Positions 23,353-34,503 of a DNA stretch of 64,000 nucleotides are shown here, piece by piece (position 1 is the stretch's first letter; each line of letters begins with the position of its first letter). The DNA comes from Helicoverpa zea (Eukaryota > Arthropoda > Insecta > Lepidoptera > Noctuidae). The stretch is taken from the NCBI RefSeq assembly GCF_022581195.2, contig NC_061465.1:4652501-4716500 (forward strand). The letters are read 5' to 3'. The position numbers and the translations under genes are program-made. The notes under the pieces were generated by a model. That model made no database searches, was not told the origin of the DNA, and worked only from the letters and a program-made list of their open reading frames with translations.

Positions 23353-26300
23353 ATGAGTGCAAAAAGTAGATGGTGTACGGCTACCAAATGCGTGTGTGGA
23401 TACCCACTGAGAGAAGGAGTCATTATTGTAGGAATTAGTTCAATAGTAAGTTAAATAACATTTTCTGTGTAAACACATGAAAACTTTGGATTGAAATAAA
23501 TATGATATCATAAGAGAATTACCCAAAACAGGAAATTGTAACGTATTTAATGGGTGATAGAGTTTCATTGTTTATTGTTCAATAATTGCGATATAATGTG
23601 TTGTTCGTTACAGTGTAATATAATTTGTAGACATGTAACATAAAAATAAAATCTATTAATTCCCGTTTAGGTATGACTACTTCGCATAAATGTAAATAAA
23701 AAGTAAAATGAATCTTTGTTTATTGAACAAAAAGTCTTATCTTATTATATAATTACTAGCTGTTGCCCGCAACTTCGTCTGCGTGGGCAATATAGAATCG
23801 TCAAAATACTACTTATCCCGTAGGTGCATTCTTTCACGTGACAGTATAATTAGGATTAGCACTTAGCAGTCGCATAGATTCATTGATCAAGGTTGTGTTG
23901 TGGATGTGACCATTTATCTAAACAAAAGAAGTAAAGTTTGTGACGTTGTGAATATCTCTGGATCTAGTCAGCCAATTTGGAAAATTATTACGTATGGTGC
24001 GTAAGTAATTTTCACAGGAAACAGCTATAATCTATGTCTATATGCTTTGAGTCTGACAAAGCTGTCATTTGTACATTTTCTGCAGCTGCTGCGACTAATC
24101 AGAAGCCAGAAAGTCTGTCAGTCTTACCATGGATATCGTCTTGTGTAGTTGACTGGATTGAAGATAGGTAGATAGGTAGTCGCTCCAAGCAAAATATTGG
24201 TACTCAAACAGATTCGGTGACTGGAAGCCAACACCAACAATACCAACATAGTTGGGGAATAGCTGGATGGATGATAAAATGAGTCATCATCATCAGCAGG
24301 CGCATAGGGTAGGATAGTTTCACTTACTCATGGTAAGGCTGACCACACATTAGGCGTGCGCGATCCTCGGGCGTGTGAGTAGCGCGGGCGTCGCGAGCGC
24401 GCTGCGTGAACGTCGCGTTTTGCTGCCCTGCGGCATGTGTGAAGAGTGCAAGCGACGCGCTCGCGGCGAGCACGCGGCGCTCGAGTTGCGTTCTTACCCC
24501 TTCGCCTGCTATTCCCGCCGCCCGCTAAACGCCTTAGCAGTTAAACAGTCAACTCTTTTGACTTGTCGAATAGGATACCATTGGTTTTTGTGCAATGCAC
24601 ACCTGCAATGCATTCTGGATTAGGATAGGATATAGGTGGATAGGATTTGCAACAGAGAATAATTCTGTCTTTGTGATTAAATGACATCAAACGTAGATTT
24701 ATATAAAAGGTGTTTTTTAGGGTTTTTAGACTTGGCTCGGGTCTTACTGAGACTGTTCGTAATCGTGAACAGTGTATTTGCGATCAGAAGTTGAAAGTAA
24801 GCATGTCTCTGGTATGCGGCGCGTAATTTGTACGTTTTCAGACGCATAAAGCATTTTACGTGTGTATGGTATTAAATAGAGAGAGCTCCCATTTCTTATC
24901 TGCACTTTGTATCTGGGCTTGTTTTTAAAGCTACAGAATCCTACATTACCTTCCTCACGCTTAGCAGCGCTTGCGAGAGATAGATCCTCATTTCTTCTAG
25001 GATTAAGTTTACATATTTTGCATCAGAAAAAATAATTAAGGTCTACTTAATACTACTCACTCAAAGTAATTTGTTTTAAGGCCACCACATTAGTGGAAGA
25101 TAAGCTAAACTATGTTTATAAAAAAATCCTGATATGAACTCCATCTGTAACTTTAAATGATAATTAATTGTTCCACTAAAGTCATCATTTTTGACATAAT
25201 GTTCAAAAAATAATTTAGATGGCACCGTTTTAAATTTGGCTGAGAACTATTAATTTTCTTTTCATCAAGGTAATAATTATAGTTGGATTTTGATGTGGCA
25301 CGGCAAACTGACAAACACTATTGAAATGTCTATCGAAAAATTACACTACGTGTTAAAATATGGTGAATTACGGAAAATACACAACTCCATCTGTTGAAAT
25401 AATAATCCTCTATCTAGACACACGGCAGTGTGTCCGCCAAGTTCGAGCAAAAAAAGCGACACACCGGCCGTGGGTTATATTACACGAACCATTTCGGGCC
25501 AAATTCGACCCCCCTATAACTCAAAATCTATTTTGTTCACGCATATCAAATTTCTAGTATCTGTTGAGACCCCCTCACTTATCTAAAATACAAAATTTCA
25601 TTAATATACCTATTGTAGGTCTTGAGATATTGACGTCAGAAAATCGCTATTTTTACTATACACTCACTGACTGACTGACTGACTGACTGACTGACTGACT
25701 GACTGACTCACTCATCAAAAACCTAGACCACTTCCAATGGTCGTATTGACTTGAAATTTGGCATGGAGGTAGGTCTTTATGTCAAGGTAAAGGGAAAAAT
25801 CTGAAAATGGTCAAGTGTGAGTCGGTTTTAAAATAATGAAGGTGTTTTATACCCCTAAGGAACTAAAACGAACTAAATTTATCTATATTTATATAATATA
25901 TCTTCGAATGGTCGTACCGATCTGAAATTCGTTACAAAGGTTTGTATTTAGTCAAAGTAAAGTAAAAATCTGAAAACGGCCAAGTGTGAGTCACTTTCGA
26001 AAATAACGAATGTGTAACTTTGATCTACAAACATAATATATGATAACATGTCATGTCAGTCAGTTGGTAAATCTAGTTCATTTCTTTGTAAGAAGCGTGC
26101 ATATTAAAAAATCTGAAAGATAGAATAAATGAGTCATTTCCTTAACTAACTTAGTCATATGAAAAAAACCATTGTCTGTAAAGTCGTTTTACTGACGATA
26201 GTTGAACGTGACAACGTGAGTAGCTGCTGATTGTGCCTCTTTGTCGCTCGCTGCGTGCTCTCGCTTGCACTTCAAGCCTTAAACGGAACGCCTCAGAGCG

Positions 26301-28670
26301 AGGTAACGCCGCATGAGTCATGTTTGTTCGTGCGTGCAGCCGGCTCCATCGATTTATAAGACGTTGTCACGTCAAAAAATAAAATAAACAACCTTACAAA
26401 AATAAATGAAATCCCACCCAAAACATAAATGTGAAAGACTGCCAAGTTCGATAATATGGGAACGCTTCGCCTATAAAAGAAATGAGATCTGAATAAGTAC
26501 CAAGTTCCATACACATACCTGAGTTAAAAATAGTTACTTTTTAATGATGTTACTTGGCAAGTTTTAATAGAAAATTAAATACTTGATTCATTGCATTTAG
26601 TAGGTTTATAACAAGGTGTGTGAAAACTTGCCAAGTAGCATCATTAAAAAGTAACTATTTTTAACTCAGGTATGTGTATGGAACTTGGTACTTATTCAGA
26701 TCTCATTTCTTTTATAGGCGAAGCGTTCCCATATTATCGAACTTGGCAGTCTTTCACATTTATGTTTTGGGTGGGATAAAGAATGTATGGTAATATTGTC
26801 ATTTACCACCTCGCTCCTTTGACAAATTTGATGTATTTTATTTAGGTACCACAGATGGAGCTACTTTAACCTTGGCTAAACAAAATTTTCATATTTTTTT
26901 TTTCTTCCGAAGTTACTTATAAAGGTGTGATTTTCTGTGTAAAGATTAATAATAGGCCGATCAACTAATATAAGTACAACATTCAAATGTACAGTTTTGA
27001 CAAATAGATTGCGTGTCGTAATATTTTACATCTTGAATTCACAAAATTAATCATATCTTTTGATAGAGTGAATCGATTTCGATGAAACAAAAACTAAGTA
27101 ATACCCCAAGTTACGTAGAATTTTTGTATATAAGCATTGTCTGCATTTAATTCGTAGATTTTACGTGAATCCCGAACAAACAAACAGATAAACAGACAAA
27201 CAGACAAACAGACAAAAATGACAAAAATGATGGAAATGGGTTCTGTTAGTTATCCTTTAACATGCTGGCTATTTTTTTTTGTCAATTTCTTCAATGTACA
27301 AAAATTACTTTTCTACAGATTTATTATATGTATAGATTATATAATTTATATTATATAATTTAATTAACATTTGATTTTGTTATGGTGCATTTTTGAAAGA
27401 CACGTCCTTCAGTTCCAGTTTATGTTTTTTTTTTTTAGGAAATTCTCATGGATATCTTTCTTCTATAATGGGTGAAGTCAGAAGTAGCGTGCCGGGTTCT
27501 TCTATTAGCACTTCTCTCAAATGCGTAAAAGGCCGTGGAGGTCTTTCAGAATCTTCTCGTAGTGCTTTAACTCAGTGAAACTGGATGCAATTTTGCTAGG
27601 AAACTTATATAACTTCTAATCTTTGTTTGTTCCAGCTAATATCAATAGCGACGCTCTTCACTTCCCTGGGCATGATCTTAGCCATGTCTTCTAAGGAGTT
27701 GACGTATAACAATAATCCCGTGAACGCTATAAATATGGTGTTCTCTCTGTTTTGTACGAGCACCTCTCTGTACCAGGCTACCGTGTCTATTATGTTGCTG
27801 TGGTTCGGACTCTGGGTAAATCTTCCTACTAATAGATATAGGTATTATTTTCTGAAAAAATGTTTACAATGTATTCAAGTCATCATTATTGTTTATTTTA
27901 AAATACTGTTTTCATGTTTTGTGACGTTCATTTTATCTGTACATCGATTTTAGTAATTTGAATTTAATATAAAGAATATGTTTGCGCCATTCGCATGATG
28001 ATGGTAGTTTTCGAAATTATGAGAATGACTAAGTCCTATACCTAATTTAATGCGGCATTTTAATGATTGTTTACTGCATTTGAATCTAGTCTTCCACCGG
28101 CTTACAGTCCAGAAGAGAATGCCAACTATATCCTTAATATGGCAATTTAATTTTGAACTCTATTTCTTAGCGCAAAGGGTCCAGTTACGTGCTAACACTG
28201 TGGGTGGTGTCCTACATAGCAATGCTGACGCTATACTTCTGCATGTTCTTGGCGAAGATCATCATCACCTTCCACGCCCATCATTATGCGCAGGCATTGT
28301 TGACTTTCCTCATTGCAATCTTCTTTGAAGGTAATTTTATCATTCAGTCATTTGAATAAGTTCTCATATGGTTCAGGCTATATTATAGGTCTGCATTGGT
28401 TTCTGCAGTCTTAAGTTTTTGAAGCTGACTGCCAGAGTTTTATTTGGTGGGGCTGATCCATAGTAACCTGGTATGAATAGCAAGGAAACGTAGTTTGATA
28501 AGCCAATCGCCCCATGTAAAGAGCTTGTACTAAGCGTACCCCAACATAGTTTGGAAAAGGCTAGGCAGATCGTTAATTTACTGTTTTTAATTTCAGGTTT
28601 GTTCATCTATTTTGTCGTTATTGTCAACAGCTACGAAAGTTCACTTGAACCCGATATATTATTTTACTAG
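23353..28670 (+). CDS. Four-TM membrane protein, DUF4728/pasiflora-like (4 exons, 168 aa)
   Basis: Exons are 23353-23445, 27636-27815, 28171-28330 and 28597-28670. Donors are ATA|GTAAGT, TGG|GTAAAT and GAAG|GTAATT. Acceptors are TTCCAG, TTCTTAG and TTTCAG. Phases 0, 0 and 1 all fit. The N-terminus has a short Cys-containing segment (C8, C13, C15) and PLREG (18-22) before the first span. Four hydrophobic spans lie at about 23-48, 62-88, 97-123 and 130-153, with the loop SSKELTYNNNP between the first two. The tail is NSYESSLEPDILFY. Size, spacing and the C-x-C...LR-x-G start fit the small insect DUF4728 family. Drosophila pasiflora proteins of that type are septate-junction components. The assignment rests on pattern only. 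Intron 1 is 4190 bases and holds a whole Helitron. AATAAA at 28672-28677 touches the stop codon. Weaker signals follow near 28978. Confidence 0.85.
24345..24545. other. GC-rich segment private to the left Helitron
   Basis: This stretch is strongly GC-rich (GCGCGGGCGTCGCGAGCGCG and following) and does not match the corresponding position of the right Helitron. It begins with a GACCACACATTAGGCGTGCG block, versions of which sit in the right copy at about 31895-31960 as an inverted-repeat pair. A captured host segment or a decayed small transposon are both possible. The 82-codon open frame over it has no recognisable domain. Confidence 0.5.
25413..26776 (-). mobile_element. Helitron-like element nested in the left Helitron
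   Basis: The right Helitron reads continuously across the site (CCTCTA then TAAAGAATG), so 1364 bases were inserted here. On the minus strand the insert begins TCCCACCC after A. It ends with a GACACAC/GTGTGTC hairpin and CTAGA before T. TC at one end, hairpin plus CTAG at the other and an A|T target suggest a Helitron, with one extra base. It contains a (GACT)n microsatellite, two AAGTGTGAGTC units (near 25810 and 25980) and a large foldback at its 5' end. No coding region. Confidence 0.7.
25666..25710 (+). repeat. (GACT)n microsatellite
   Basis: About ten uninterrupted GACT units lie inside the nested Helitron-like element. Confidence 0.9.
26411..26777. repeat. Foldback: 155-bp inverted repeat with a 57-base loop
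   Basis: Bases 26411-26565 (starting ATCCCACCCAAAACATAAAT) are repeated almost exactly inverted at 26623-26777. The outer edge coincides with the 5' end of the nested Helitron-like element, so its terminal 155 bases are present as a palindrome. The RNA or single strand could form a very stable hairpin. Confidence 0.85.
27437..27583. other. Open segment in intron 1: possible cassette exon or antisense relic
   Basis: On the plus strand a T12-AG acceptor-like tract is followed by an open frame with GYLSSIMGEVRSSVPGSS ending TGA at 27576-27578. Spliced after exon 1 (phase 0) it would stop after nine codons. On the minus strand the same codons read as ...FTHLREVLIEEPGTLLLT... to a stop, followed within nine bases by A12, which would fit the 3' end of a retrocopy. 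Neither reading is proven. Confidence 0.3.
28380..28565 (-). repeat. Degraded retroelement tail in intron 3 of the four-TM gene
   Basis: CCCCAACATAGTTTGGAAAAGGC (28540-28562) matches the dispersed repeat tail also seen at 24240 and 58790. The rest is diverged. Confidence 0.4.
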
Positions 28671-30013
28671 AAATAAACCATATTTATAACAGTTTTAAGA
28701 TATAGTTTACCAAAACACTGTTGTAAGATAGCTATGGATATAATGTAACTTTTATAAGACCTTTTTACTATTTTATTTTTGTCACATTTTTTTTTTATTA
28801 TGTAGATATAAATACATCGTGTGTTCAAGTACCTTGTTATAACAATATTTGATGTCATAATGCAACTCTACAGCTTAATTAGCCTACCAATTGTAAAAAT
28901 GAAATCAAATGTACCTACTTAAATCTACCTTTATAAACATTTGTAATTCGCATTTGGCGTTAAAATGTTTTATAGACAATAAAAAATAACATAATTAAGA
29001 AATAATGCAAATCAACATTGTTAATAAATAAATCAATTTGTAAACCTTATAGATTTAATAAAGATTTTTCTTTGTATATTTTCTTTGATAGAGCATTGAG
29101 CAAAGATTAATCAAATTATATCATTCAAACGTTAATGAAGAACATCTTGACTTTATTTGAAAGATATACAAAGCATATCTCGTTTATTATTCAAGTAAAT
29201 ACGGAGTTTATCCCTCCTGTAAACTCGAGTTGAAAGTGAATCGTCTTTCTAAATGATCAAAGACTTTTAAACGAGCTGTATAATCTTTTCATTATTAGAT
29301 TATGTACCGACCTGACTTCAGGCGGAGAAACTTTATCGAAGTTTATTATGACAACCTCTGACGAATGTTTTATATTCGCCATCGCTTCTCTCAAAATTAA
29401 AATAAAGTTAAATCCTTCCTGGATTTAACTTTATTATGATAGAACCTAAACTGGACAAGGTTAGTTTTATTTACCAATATCGCCAATCTTCATGCTTCTT
29501 ATTGATGATTTATTTGAGAAATCTGCTAGGTAATTTTCGGTTAAAGTTATATGTAATTTGAGACTGCCTACTCTTACTATATACTTACTTATAATGTTCT
29601 GATATAAATTGTGGCGATATAAAGGGAGTTTTAAGTCATTTTATAACTCCTAAAACGTTTTACAATGCATCGGAAAATCACACACACTTATTTCAGACAG
29701 AACTTTCTAGTAAGTACGGCCAACTTTTTATCAGACGAGTATTCTCCATATTTGCGTAACGAAAGCATATAAAAAGCGTTTGAAGCAGCCGCTTAGAATA
29801 AAAGCAAAATTTAGAGTAATCCCGGCGATAAATTTATCGCCTCGATATTGCGGTGGTTTGCATAAAAAGTCGCTTACAACATATTCTCGTTCACCATGCC
29901 GTGTTTCAACTGTTATGTAATTCATCCATTGCTTTGCAAGGGCAATACTGCATGTTATATTGTTCACTGAAACTACATATGGGGTGAAGTATTTAAAACA
30001 AATTGTAGGAAAA
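28671..30013. other. Spacer between the four-TM gene and the right Helitron
   Basis: Non-coding and AT-rich. It holds the poly(A) signals of the upstream gene and the perfect hairpin at 29401-29435. Confidence 0.5.
29401..29435. repeat. Perfect 15-bp hairpin
   Basis: AATAAAGTTAAATCC, loop TTCCT, GGATTTAACTTTATT. It is an exact palindrome with a five-base loop. Function unknown. Confidence 0.8.
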
Positions 30014-32571
30014 TCTATACATATAATAAATCTGTAGAAAAGTAATTTTTGTACATTGAAGAAATTGGCAAAAAAAATAGCAAGCATTTTAAAGGATAAC
30101 TAACAGAACCCATTTCCATCATTTTTGTCATTTTTGTCTGTTTGTCTGTTTGTCTGTTTATCTGTTTGTTTGTTCGGGATTCACGTAAAATCTACGAATT
30201 AAATGCAGACAATGCTTATATACAAAAACTCTACGTAACTTGGGGTATTACTTAGTTTTTGTTTCATCGAAATCGATTCACTCTATCAAAAGATATGATT
30301 AATTTTGTGAATTCAAGATGTAAAATATTACGACACGCAATCTTTTTGTCAAAACTGTACATTTGAATGTTGTACTTATATTAGTTGATCGGCCTATTAT
30401 TAATCTTTACACAGAAAATCACACCTTAATAAGTAACTTCGGAAGAAAAAAAAATATGAAAATTTTGTTTAGCCAAGGTTAAAGTAGCTCCATCTGTGGT
30501 AAATAAAATACATCATCAATTTGTCAGGAGCGAGGTGGTAAATGACAATATTACCATACATTCTTTATAGAGGATTATTATTTCAACAGATGGAGTTGTG
30601 TATTTTCCGTAATTCACCATATTTTAAGACGAAGTGTAATTTTTCGATAGACATTTCAATAGTGTTTGTCAGTTTGCCGTGCCACATCAAAATCCAACCA
30701 TAATTATTACCTTGATGAAAGGAAAATTAATAGTTCTCGGCCAAATTTAAAACGGTGCCATCTAAATTATTTTTTGAACATTATGTCAAAAATGATGACT
30801 TTAGTGGAACAATTAATTATCATTTAAAGTTGCAGATGGAGTTCATATCAGGATTTTTTCATAAACATAGTTTAGCTTATCTTCCACTAATGTGGTGGCC
30901 TTAAAACAAATTACTTTGAGTGAGTAGTATTAAGTAGACCTTAATTATTTTTTTCTGATGCAAAATATGTAAACTTAATCCTAGAAGAAATGAGGATCTA
31001 TCTCTCGCAAGCGCTGCTAAGCGTGAGGTAGGTAATGTAGGATTCTGTAGCTTTAAAAACAAGCCCAGATACAAAGTGCAGATAAGAAATGGGAGCTTTC
31101 TCGATTTAATACCATACACACGTAAAATGCTTTATGCGTCTGAAAACGTACAAATTACGCGCCGCATATCAGAGACATGTTTACTTTCAACTTCTGATCG
31201 CAAATACACTGTTCACGATTACGAACAGTCTCAGTAAGACCCGAGCCAAGTCTAAAAAAACACCTTTTATATAAAACTACGTTTGATGTCATTTAATCAC
31301 AAAGACAGAATTGTTCTCTGTTGCAAATCCTATCCACCTATATCCTATCCTAATCCAGAATGCATTGCAGGTGTGCATTGCACAAAAACCAATGGTATCC
31401 TATTCGAGAAGTCAAAAGACTTGACCTGCTAACGTCAGCTTCTGCGCTAAGCAAGTGTTCTTAATAGTAATGAGGTGAATAAATTTTCAGAAACCACAAT
31501 AACAGTAGGAGCCAAAGCGTATGATCGCTTCATAGAGCTCTGATTGGCCCCAGGTGACCAAGTCAGCTCTGATTTGTTCGTTCATCAGATCTTTGAAAGT
31601 GTTTCGATGGATACTTACTGTCGTCCTGTTTACGTGTGACACAAAATATGGTACATAAACGTCCTCCGCAAGAGCGAAATTTTCCCGGTGTGCGGTAGTG
31701 ACGCACAGTATACAACACTTATGTTTCTTTTGATTTGCTGGCTCCACCAAGAAATCGCAAATTGCGAGCGTACATTTTGAAAATCTTGGCAAAACTGCAG
31801 GTTTCAAGTACGAACACATGAAGTGGACTCGCACAGATACGTACATTTTGCCTATTCGTGAACTAATGCAAACATTTCGGTGGAGTCCCGGCTTAGGCCA
31901 CCACATTAGGCGTGCGTGATCCTCGGGCGTGTGAGTAGTAATGTGGGGTCAGCCTTACCATAGTGAGTAAGTGCACAGAAAATCCCCGTCATACAAGTGT
32001 TTCTCCCCAGTAGTGAAACTATCCTACCCTATGCGCCTGCTGATGATGATGACTCATTTTATCATCCATCCAGCTATTCCCCAACTATGTTGGTGTTGGC
32101 TTCCAGTCACCGAATCTGTTTGAGTACCAATATTTTGCTTGGAGCGACTACCTATCTACCTATCTTCAATCCAGTCAACTACACAAGACGATATCCATGG
32201 TAAGACTGACAGACTTTCTGGCTTCTGATTAGTCGCAGCAGCTGTAGAAAATGTACAAATGACAGCTTTGTCAGACTCAAAGCATATAGACATAGATTTT
32301 AGCTGTTTCCTGTAAAAATTACTGACACACCATACGTAATAATTTTCCAAATTGGCTGCCTAGATCCAGAGATATTCACAACGTCACAAACTTTACTTCT
32401 TTTGTTTAGATAAATGGTCACATCCACAACACAACCTTGATCAATGAATCTATGCGACTGCTAAGTGCTAATCCTAATTATACTGTCACGTGAAAGAATG
32501 CACCTACGGGATAAGTAGTATTTTGACTATTCTATATTGCCCACGCAGACGAAGTTGCGGGCAACAGCTAG
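30014..32571 (+). mobile_element. Non-autonomous Helitron, right copy
   Basis: It starts TCTATACATATAATAAATCT after A (30013) and ends with a TTGCCC...GGGCAA hairpin and CTAG (32568-32571) before T. It is 2558 bases and inverted relative to 23756-27336. It lacks the 1.36-kb nested insertion but has its own segment at about 31425-31960. A CTGT/TTGT-rich tract lies at about 30130-30175. No Rep/helicase coding was found, so mobilisation would need an autonomous relative. Confidence 0.88.
31425..31960 (-). other. Segment private to the right Helitron, with a 139-codon open frame
   Basis: The left copy has no match for about 31425-31890. The minus strand is open from 31906 to 31487. The reading contains AICDFLVEPANQKKHKCCIL and DLMNEQIRADLVTWGQSELY. 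It looks more coding-like than neighbouring DNA but has no family I recognise. Helitrons often capture host gene pieces, and that is my preferred reading. At 31895-31960, CCACATTAGGCGTG and TAATGTGG form a short inverted pair. Confidence 0.4.
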
Positions 32572-32716
32572 TACTAGAATAAATCTGAAGGATTTGAATC
32601 AAGTTCAATACAACTCAGTAATAAAGGTTACATGCTCAATCGTATAGTATAGAATTAGTTCTTAACTAGATTAGAATGGTCAGACTTGCATCTTAAAATT
32701 TCAAGTACATACCTAC

Positions 32717-32944
32717 CTACATGCACATGATCCATTTCGCTTCTACCGATCCATTTCTTAGACTCAGGATATCCTAGCATTGCTTCCATGCCATTAAGTC
32801 CAAAACTACTTAAAGATGTTTCTAGAAGCATTGTCCCGTGAAATGCCATAGCATCACGTTCGGCAATAAGTCGTAGTCCGCTGTAATCTAAGCCGGGCGT
32901 GTTTGGCAGCCGCACTATCTTGCCTTGCCAAACTTGCAATTAAC
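32717..32944 (-). CDS. Orphan exon candidate of unknown function
   Basis: The minus-strand frame reads KIVRLPNTPGLDYSGLRLIA, then FHGTMLLETSLSSFGLNGME, then MLGYPESKKWIGRSEMDHVH. It ends at a donor GTAG|GTAGGT (exon end 32717). The upstream acceptor is probably TTGCAAG near 32938-32945, immediately beside a MITE. Composition and codon use look coding. No partner exons were found, because the next sequence downstream on this strand is the Helitron. It could be a relic of a disrupted gene or transposon. No family recognised. Confidence 0.35.
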
Positions 32945-32954
32945 TTTAATAACT

Positions 32955-33351
32955 GGGGCGCGATTCTCCTAAGTTAATAATGTCAAAATCGAATAGAAAT
33001 CGAGTCGCAATATGATCGCAATAGCAGTTTTAACCATATCGGGCATTCTGCTACTAATAAAAGACCAATCGTATTCGATTGACATTTGTTTGGTGTGCGA
33101 TTGGTCTGCTATTTTGGTGATTTTGGTCTATACGGTAGTTTGCTGTACAATCATTTTGCAATCGTAAATCATTTGCAGACAAAATGATTCATTATTGAAT
33201 GACAGAAAAGGATAAAAACGTTTATTTCAAAGAAAAAATAGCGGAATGCCACATACGTTTCAATCGTAATCGAGTCGGGATTGGATATCAGTCGAATCGA
33301 GTCGAATGTGAATCGTATGTTGCTTAAGTAAAATTAGGAGAATCGGGCCCC
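32955..33351. mobile_element. MITE with GGGG(C)-CGATTCTCCTAA ends
   Basis: The left end GGGGCGCGATTCTCCTAA (32955-32972) is inverted as TTAGGAGAATCGGGCCCC at 33334-33351. The interior is non-coding with many TCGA/AATCG words. Length is 397 bases. No clear target duplication. Confidence 0.7.
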
Positions 33352-34306
33352 TGTAATCTTGGTACTGATATTTTGGGATTAGGATGACCTTATAATCATT
33401 CTCATTATTTTGTTAGGCAAACATTTTGATTAGAACCTCGTCTGGTGATGATTTTCAACAATTCGCGTTCAAATCTTCGTGACTGTGTATGGCAGTCGTC
33501 ATATGTTTTGCAGTAGACGTATGGCCTAGATTGGAACGGAACGTGGTCGTTAATCAAAAGTTTATTTATAATATCAATTTCGGAGTGGTACCGAAAAGTC
33601 TTAAGTTCGTAGTGAAATATTGCTGATTTAAATACAAGTTTTCTTCTAATGCGTGCGTAATTTTCCGTATTATTGATTGACCTTAATGGAATACTAAAAC
33701 TAAAAAAGACATCTTTCTAATGCGTATCTCCTATGAAAATTTTACGAGATGTAACCATGTTAACGAGAGCTGATGAGTTACAAAACCACTAGTACATCGC
33801 AGGGACAGATGGATTATATTCAACAGATTCGATTACTTTCCTATCGTATCAATAAGTTTGGACTTCACAAAGGAATATATCCTTTGTGAATTCATGCAGA
33901 TTACAAAGGTTTTTGAAGTACAGAACATACCGTTTTTTGGGAGTTGGAAAAATATGTTGTTGAACTGAAACTGTCGGACACTTTGTACACTTTATTTCAA
34001 AAGTTTTCAACATCCATATTCGGACAAACAAAAGTCTAAATTGTTTAATTGGGACATACGCCACATTCATTCAAAACAGAAAAACTAACATTAGGCGGCT
34101 ATTCATCGTAATGTAACAATTGAAACTGACTTAAAATAGGTAAATTCTTAACCCGCAGTAAAATCCCTACCCCTGAAAATAAAGTACTGTCATGGCCTTT
34201 TCGGTCCTACCCACAAATGGAGGTACAATCGTAACTTGTGAAGCGCTCCAAATTCCGTGGACGCCATAACCGTAACTCGCGTGATGATACATACAGCCGC
34301 TGCAGC
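33352..34306. other. Gene-free stretch
   Basis: AT-rich. Only short open frames without splice context or motifs. Confidence 0.5.
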
Positions 34307-34503
34307 GCTTAAGCTGCGTCTACACGGTGCAAGTAGTTTGCGCATGTTGTGGTACATGCGCAGGTTACATGCGTTTGAAAAACGTGCGGGTCCAGCGCAT
34401 GTACTGAAGCAAAATACCCACCAGCGTGCTCTTGTCCCTTGTCAATTGTCACTTGCACATGTTAACTTGCTCCAGCTACATGCACCGTGTAGACGCACCC
34501 TAA
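34307..34503. mobile_element. MITE with GCGTCTACACGGTGCA inverted ends
   Basis: GCTGCGTCTACACGGTGCA near 34312-34331 is inverted as TGCACCGTGTAGACGCACCC near 34481-34500. Internal words such as GCATGT/ACATGC are also palindromic. The open frame across it is a by-product. Confidence 0.65.

Larger units (their letters stand above)
23756..27336 (-). mobile_element. Non-autonomous Helitron, left copy, inside intron 1
   Basis: On the minus strand the element starts TCTATACATATAATAAATCT at 27336, after an A. It ends in a TTGCGGGCAA hairpin and CTAG at 23759-23756, followed by T. These are Helitron termini in an A|T target without duplication. It is 3581 bases and carries no rolling-circle Rep or helicase. 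About 2.1 kb matches the right copy (30014-32571) inverted, roughly 95% identical by eye near the ends. It has a nested insertion at 25413-26776 and a private GC-rich segment at about 24345-24545. Inside are older repeats, including a GGAAGCCAACACCAAC retroelement tail near 24190-24270. Confidence 0.85.

Noticed and set aside
23756..32571. CRISPR-like or prokaryotic repeat system
   Set aside because: The repeats are Helitron copies with eukaryotic termini. There is no array of spaced short repeats anywhere in the window.
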